Source: an uncultured Pseudomonadales bacterium
GTDB taxonomy: Bacteria; Pseudomonadota; Gammaproteobacteria; Pseudomonadales; IMCC2047
Assembly (NCBI GenBank): GCA_947258895.1
Contig: CAMYKE010000111.1
Span: 3,944-14,020, forward strand
Direction of reading: 5' to 3'
Length of the DNA: 10,077 nt
Positions within the stretch are counted from its first letter, which is position 1; each line of letters begins with the position of its first letter. Made by a program: the position numbers and the translations under genes. Shown piece by piece: positions 7,053 through 10,077 of the stretch. A model generated the notes under the pieces. That model was not told where the DNA came from and ran no database searches. It saw only the letters and a program-made list of their open reading frames with translations.

Positions 7053-7688
7053 GTGGCGGAAGAACATGCCAGCCCGGCGCCACCTTCCTTGGTGGCAAGC
7101 ACACCAAACGGAGTGCATGCCGTGGGTCAATCCGAGCGCCAGGACCGGTGGAGCATCGACTTGGGCCTCGTGGCGAGGCAGCGGGACCGTGAGGCATTTG
7201 AACGGCTTTTCAGGCATTTTGCACCGAAAATCAAGGCGTTTGGCTTGTCGACCGCGGCCCCGAAATGCCCCCATGCATTTGGAGATGAACTGGTTCAGGA
7301 CGTCATGCTCAAGATCTGGTTGCGCGCCGACCGGTTCGACGCGCGCCGGGCGAGCGCAAGTACCTGGATCTTTGCCCTCGCCCGTAACGCCCGCATCGAT
7401 CTGCTGCGCAGGCAAAACCGGCACGGAGAACACCTTGACGCCGACTCTGTTTGGCTGGAGGCCGAGTACGGCGAGCCGGTCGTGGATCTGCAACGGGCCC
7501 GCGCGCCGCGGGAAGTGAGTTTCGGCCTGAGCCATCTGCCCGCGGAACAGGCGCGTGCGCTGTCTAAAGTCTGCCTGGAGGGCAAAAGCCACGCTAAGGC
7601 GGCGGATGAGTTATCACTGCCGCTAGGCACGGTAAAGTCCAGGGTCAGGGTGGCCCTGGCCAAGTTACGAGTGGTATTTGAAACATGA
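7053..7688 (+). CDS. ECF-type RNA polymerase sigma factor, RpoE/ChrR (ECF11-like) group
   Basis: The 211-residue protein has the two-domain layout of an extracytoplasmic-function sigma factor. Region 2 lies at about residues 46–122: DREAFERLFRHFAPKIKAF, then DELVQDVMLKIWLRADRFD and the RASASTWIFALARNARIDLLRR segment that recognises the –10. Region 4 lies at about 157–208, with the helix-turn-helix GKSHAKAADELSLPLGTVKSR that recognises the –35. Its partner is the overlapping downstream ChrR-like anti-sigma gene (ATGA overlap), which places it in the group whose Rhodobacter member responds to singlet oxygen. A TGATCC/CGTATA promoter upstream indicates autoregulation. The GTG at 7053 has a modest G/A-rich ribosome site (GGGAGACGGGAA). 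About 30 poorly conserved residues precede the sigma domain, so a later GTG is possible. Confidence 0.9.
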   Translation: MAEEHASPAPPSLVASTPNGVHAVGQSERQDRWSIDLGLVARQRDREAFERLFRHFAPKIKAFGLSTAAPKCPHAFGDELVQDVMLKIWLRADRFDARRASASTWIFALARNARIDLLRRQNRHGEHLDADSVWLEAEYGEPVVDLQRARAPREVSFGLSHLPAEQARALSKVCLEGKSHAKAADELSLPLGTVKSRVRVALAKLRVVFET

Positions 7689-8188
7689 GCGGGTCGATTC
7701 AACATCATCCCAAGAGAGATGAACTGGTAGAATACGCCAGCGGGGCCCTGTCGACCGCTCAGGCGTTGTGCGTCAGCAGCCACCTGGATTTCTGCGGCCC
7801 GTGTCGCCGCATGGTGGGTCGGGTGGAACGGCTTGGTGGCGCACTGCTGGAAGACCTGAATGGGGTGGCCGTCGAAGAGCGGGCGCTGGAGCAGGTGTGG
7901 CAGCGCATCCAGAATGCACCACCGCAAATTGGGCCGGATGTGGCCACCGATCGCAAAGACCCGGTGCCACGGGGGATGGAGTGGACCGTGGTTCTTCAGG
8001 GCAGCTTCTCCGATCATGCCGGACTCTATTTGCCGGGCGATTATCTGCGCTGCGAACCCGGGCACGTGCACCTTCCCGTCGCCACGCGCGACAGGGAATG
8101 CATTTGCCTGACGGTTCACGACGGCGCGGTCCGCTTCACCGGCTGGTGGCAGCGATGGGTGAATCCATTACTTCGAATAGCGACGTGA
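7685..8188 (+). CDS. ChrR-like zinc anti-sigma factor with a shortened cupin domain
   Basis: The 167-residue product is encoded immediately behind the sigma gene with an ATGA overlap. The N-terminal anti-sigma domain holds the zinc module: His8, and His33-x3-Cys37-x2-Cys40 in SSHLDFCGPC, matching ChrR His6, His31, Cys35 and Cys38. The C-terminal part, about residues 93–155, matches the ChrR cupin: RGMEWTVVLQGSFSD, LPGDY, HLPVA and ECICL. Compared with ChrR (about 213 residues) some 46 residues are missing between the two domains, covering the linker and first cupin strands. By alignment Glu99 and His129 correspond to ChrR metal ligands Glu147 and His177 (same 30-residue spacing), but His141 and His143 are replaced by Pro93 and Pro95. 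Sigma binding is therefore probably intact while the metal-dependent sensing site looks incomplete. ChrR numbering is from memory of the published structure. Confidence 0.85.
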   Translation: MSGSIQHHPKRDELVEYASGALSTAQALCVSSHLDFCGPCRRMVGRVERLGGALLEDLNGVAVEERALEQVWQRIQNAPPQIGPDVATDRKDPVPRGMEWTVVLQGSFSDHAGLYLPGDYLRCEPGHVHLPVATRDRECICLTVHDGAVRFTGWWQRWVNPLLRIAT

Positions 8189-8190
8189 GC

Positions 8191-8213
8191 CGGGCGAAAG
8201 ACGAATTCGCCTG
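8191..8213. terminator. Short hairpin between convergent genes
   Basis: GGCGAA (8193–8198) pairs with TTCGCC (8206–8211) around a seven-base loop, with one more C-G pair and a G-T wobble extending the stem outward. It sits between the end of the anti-sigma gene and the end of gltD, which converge here. No T-run follows on either strand, so it is a weak or factor-assisted terminator at best. Confidence 0.35.
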
Positions 8214-8222
8214 GTACAGGTA

Positions 8223-9710
8223 TCAGAGGCCGCGCGGCGGATTCGGCGGGTTGGGGGTCTGCAAACTCGCGGGTAGTTGTGATGCGCCGCTAAGATAAAG
8301 ATCGATTTGCCGGGCCACGTCTCGCCCCTCGCCGATGGCCCACACCACGATGGATTGGCCACGGCTCGCGTCGCCCGCCACGAAAACGCCAGGTACCTCG
8401 GACATTTTGTGGTCATCGGTTTTGAGGGTGTTGTGTTCGCTCATGGTAAAACGGTGGTCATGCAACGGCTGGACCTCGGGGCCTTCGAAGCCAATCGCGA
8501 TCAGTATCAGGTCGGCTGCTATTTCGATACCTTGTTCACGCACGATCTTTGCAACGCGTCGCCCCTGTGCATCGCGCTTCCAGTCCACGCGTTCTGCGGC
8601 CAGACCATCAACGCGACCATCGTCGTTGCTATCGACAAAGCCGGAAACACTAATACTAAACAGCTCGCTGCCGCCTTCCTGCAACGCATAGGTTTGCTGA
8701 TAGGTCAGTGGCTGTTGTGGCCACGGGTTATTGTTCGCCCGTTCTTCCGGTGCGCGCGGATTGATGCTGAACTGCATGATTTCCTTTGCCCCCTGGCGGT
8801 GAGCCGTGGCAACACAGTCGGCACCGGTATCGCCGCCGCCAAGCACGATGACCCTCTTGTCCCGGGCGTCAAGGCTGCTACTCACCGGCCGTCCGGCCTG
8901 GCGCCGGTTTTCGGTACGGAGATAGTCCATGCCGAATAGTATGCCACCTAGGTCACGGCCCGGCACCGCTACATCGCGGTGCTGAAGGGCGCCAATGGCC
9001 AGGCACAGGGCATCGAAATCCTCGCGCAATGCTTCGATGGAAACGTCGACACCCACGTTGACGCTGGTGCGAAATTCAATACCTTCGTCACTCAGCTGCT
9101 GCACCCGGCGGGCGACCTGGTGTTTTTCAAACTTAAAGTCGGGGATCCCGTACACCATAAGCCCGCCGACCACGTCATCCCTTTCGAACACCGTGACCAA
9201 ATGGCCAGCACGGTTCAATTGCTGTGCGGCGGCCAGGCCCGCAGGCCCGCTGCCGACTATGGCTACCCTCTTGCCGCTGCGGTGTGGTGGCGGTTCGGGG
9301 ACGATCCAGCCTTTCTTCCATCCCATGTCCACAATGGCGCGCTCGATATCCTTGATCGTTACGGGTGCTTCGTTGAGGGCGAGCGTACAAGCCGGTTCAC
9401 ACGGAGCGGGACAGGTGTACCCGGTAAACTCGGGGAAGTTGTTGGTGGCATGCAAGCGGGTCAGCGCCTCGCGCCAGTTGCCACGGAACACCAGGTCGTT
9501 CCACTCCGGGATGATGTTGCCGATCGGGCAGCCGCCCATGCAAGTCGGTACACCGCAGTCCATGCAGCGCTGCCCCTGCTCGCGCAGTCGCACCTCGTCC
9601 CAGCCGCTGCGGTAGATCTGGCGGTAATCACGAATGCGGGTTTGCGGGTCGCGGTACCCGATAGGCTGGCGACTACGCTTGAGGAACCCGTCCGGGTGGT
9701 TTTCCGACAT
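8223..9710 (-). CDS. gltD: Glutamate synthase (NADPH) small subunit
   Basis: This 495-residue protein passes electrons from NADPH through FAD and iron-sulfur clusters to the large subunit GltB, which makes two glutamates from glutamine and 2-oxoglutarate in the cytoplasm. Visible motifs, in order: N-terminal cluster-binding cysteines Cys49, Cys52, Cys57 and Cys61 (CMDCGVPTCMGGCP); a second set Cys100, Cys104 and Cys108 (CPAPCEPAC); the FAD-binding GSGPAGLAAA at about 153–162; the second nucleotide-binding GGGDTG at 291–296; and the C-terminal GDASRGQSIVVWAIGEGRD. Length is normal for GltD. The frame is open further upstream, but the ATG at 9710 is preferred because MSENHPDGF leads straight into the conserved region and lies 10 bases after the gltB stop, with GGGGAGAAGG upstream. 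The proline-rich C-terminal tail (TPNPPNPPRGL) is an unremarkable extension. Confidence 0.95.
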   Translation of the reverse strand: MSENHPDGFLKRSRQPIGYRDPQTRIRDYRQIYRSGWDEVRLREQGQRCMDCGVPTCMGGCPIGNIIPEWNDLVFRGNWREALTRLHATNNFPEFTGYTCPAPCEPACTLALNEAPVTIKDIERAIVDMGWKKGWIVPEPPPHRSGKRVAIVGSGPAGLAAAQQLNRAGHLVTVFERDDVVGGLMVYGIPDFKFEKHQVARRVQQLSDEGIEFRTSVNVGVDVSIEALREDFDALCLAIGALQHRDVAVPGRDLGGILFGMDYLRTENRRQAGRPVSSSLDARDKRVIVLGGGDTGADCVATAHRQGAKEIMQFSINPRAPEERANNNPWPQQPLTYQQTYALQEGGSELFSISVSGFVDSNDDGRVDGLAAERVDWKRDAQGRRVAKIVREQGIEIAADLILIAIGFEGPEVQPLHDHRFTMSEHNTLKTDDHKMSEVPGVFVAGDASRGQSIVVWAIGEGRDVARQIDLYLSGASQLPASLQTPNPPNPPRGL

Positions 9711-9720
9711 GCCTTCTCCC

Positions 9721-10077
9721 CTATGCCGCCCGGTCTGATGCTGGCGGTGGCGGCTTGACACGGATATCCTGCCCCTTTGCCAGGTGGTTTGCCACCGCCT
9801 CGGCGTACGCATCCGGCACCACCTTGACGAATTTTTCAAGTGACGTTTGCCAGTTTGCCAGTACCTCCCTGGCTATTTCACTGCCGGTATAACTCGTGTG
9901 GTTCTCCAGCAGCCGTCGCAGGATGGTTTGATCGCGTTTTTCGCGCACGGGCTCCAGATGCACAAGTTCCCTGTTGAGATGGCGTTCCGCAAGTCTGGCC
10001 TCATCGAGAATATAGGCTTCACCGCCGCTCATTCCGGCCGCGAAGTTCTTCCCGATTGGACCGAGAATCACCGCAAT
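9721..10077 (-). CDS. gltB: Glutamate synthase large subunit, C-terminal end (partial)
   Basis: Only the last 118 codons of the gene are inside the window; the 5' part lies beyond the right edge. The fragment begins in the C-terminal beta-helix (GXGXG) domain with VILGPIGKNFAAGMSGGEAY, a hallmark of the glutamate synthase alpha subunit. It continues through the usual terminal helix region (RRLLENHTSYTGSEIAREVL, NWQTSLEKFVKVVPDAY). It forms an operon with gltD, 10 bases upstream of it. GltB carries the amidotransferase and the FMN/iron-sulfur glutamate-forming sites, none of which are in this fragment. The intact start of the frame at the edge shows the gene continues rather than starting here. 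Confidence 0.95.
   Translation of the reverse strand: MAVILGPIGKNFAAGMSGGEAYILDEARLAERHLNRELVHLEPVREKRDQTILRRLLENHTSYTGSEIAREVLANWQTSLEKFVKVVPDAYAEAVANHLAKGQDIRVKPPPPASDRAA

Noticed and set aside
6961..7518. Plus-strand frame overlapping the sigma factor gene, starting at ATG 6961 with another ATG at 7036
   Set aside because: Out of frame with the sigma factor domains; the translation is low-complexity Arg/Pro/Ser-rich and lacks any motif.
8979..9758. Plus-strand open frame of 259 codons opposite gltD/gltB
   Set aside because: It is a mirror of the G/C-rich gltD coding sequence, which is unmistakable on the other strand.
9711..9839. Longer GltD starting upstream of 9710
   Set aside because: It would overlap the gltB C-terminus, and the extra residues lack similarity to GltD; the ATG at 9710 has proper spacing after the gltB stop.

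Overview
The window looks like the chromosome of a Gammaproteobacterium, possibly an aquatic one. This rests on a gltBD locus of proteobacterial type, an ECF sigma/ChrR-type anti-sigma pair, and a DUF4331–TPR–HupE gene set. The exact genus cannot be read from the sequence. No tRNA, rRNA, CRISPR array, insertion sequence or origin was seen.

Left part (1–2835, all minus strand): a visibly more A/T-rich accessory block. It holds a frameshifted peptidoglycan-binding/M15 peptidase gene, an alpha/beta-hydrolase with a good Shine-Dalgarno, and a secreted cysteine-containing protein of unknown function whose start overlaps the hydrolase stop (ATGA). A gene-poor stretch of about 270 bases (2836–3104) separates it from the G/C-rich remainder.

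Centre (3105–6824, minus strand): an apparent three-gene operon encoding exported or membrane proteins. The order is a DUF4331 protein, a secreted TPR protein and a HupE/UreJ-type membrane protein with an EF-hand-like loop. The TPR gene carries an in-frame TAA at 4517–4519. The same frame then stays open for 104 more codons of family-like sequence and ends in a 4-base overlap with the hupE-like start, so the premature stop is either a real nonsense mutation or a sequence error.

Sigma locus (6825–8188, plus strand): divergently transcribed from the operon is an ECF sigma factor gene, followed by a ChrR-like anti-sigma gene (ATGA overlap). The intergenic region contains TGATCC-N16-CGTATA pointing at the sigma gene and TCATCC-N17-CGTATA pointing at the DUF4331 operon. 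The simplest reading is that the sigma factor controls both itself and the operon. The anti-sigma protein keeps the N-terminal zinc module, but its cupin domain is shortened and lacks two of the four metal ligands known from Rhodobacter sphaeroides ChrR. This makes it the most unusual element here.

Right part (8223–10077, minus strand): gltD (glutamate synthase small subunit), preceded by the 3' end of gltB, which runs off the window. They converge on the sigma/anti-sigma operon with a short hairpin between them.
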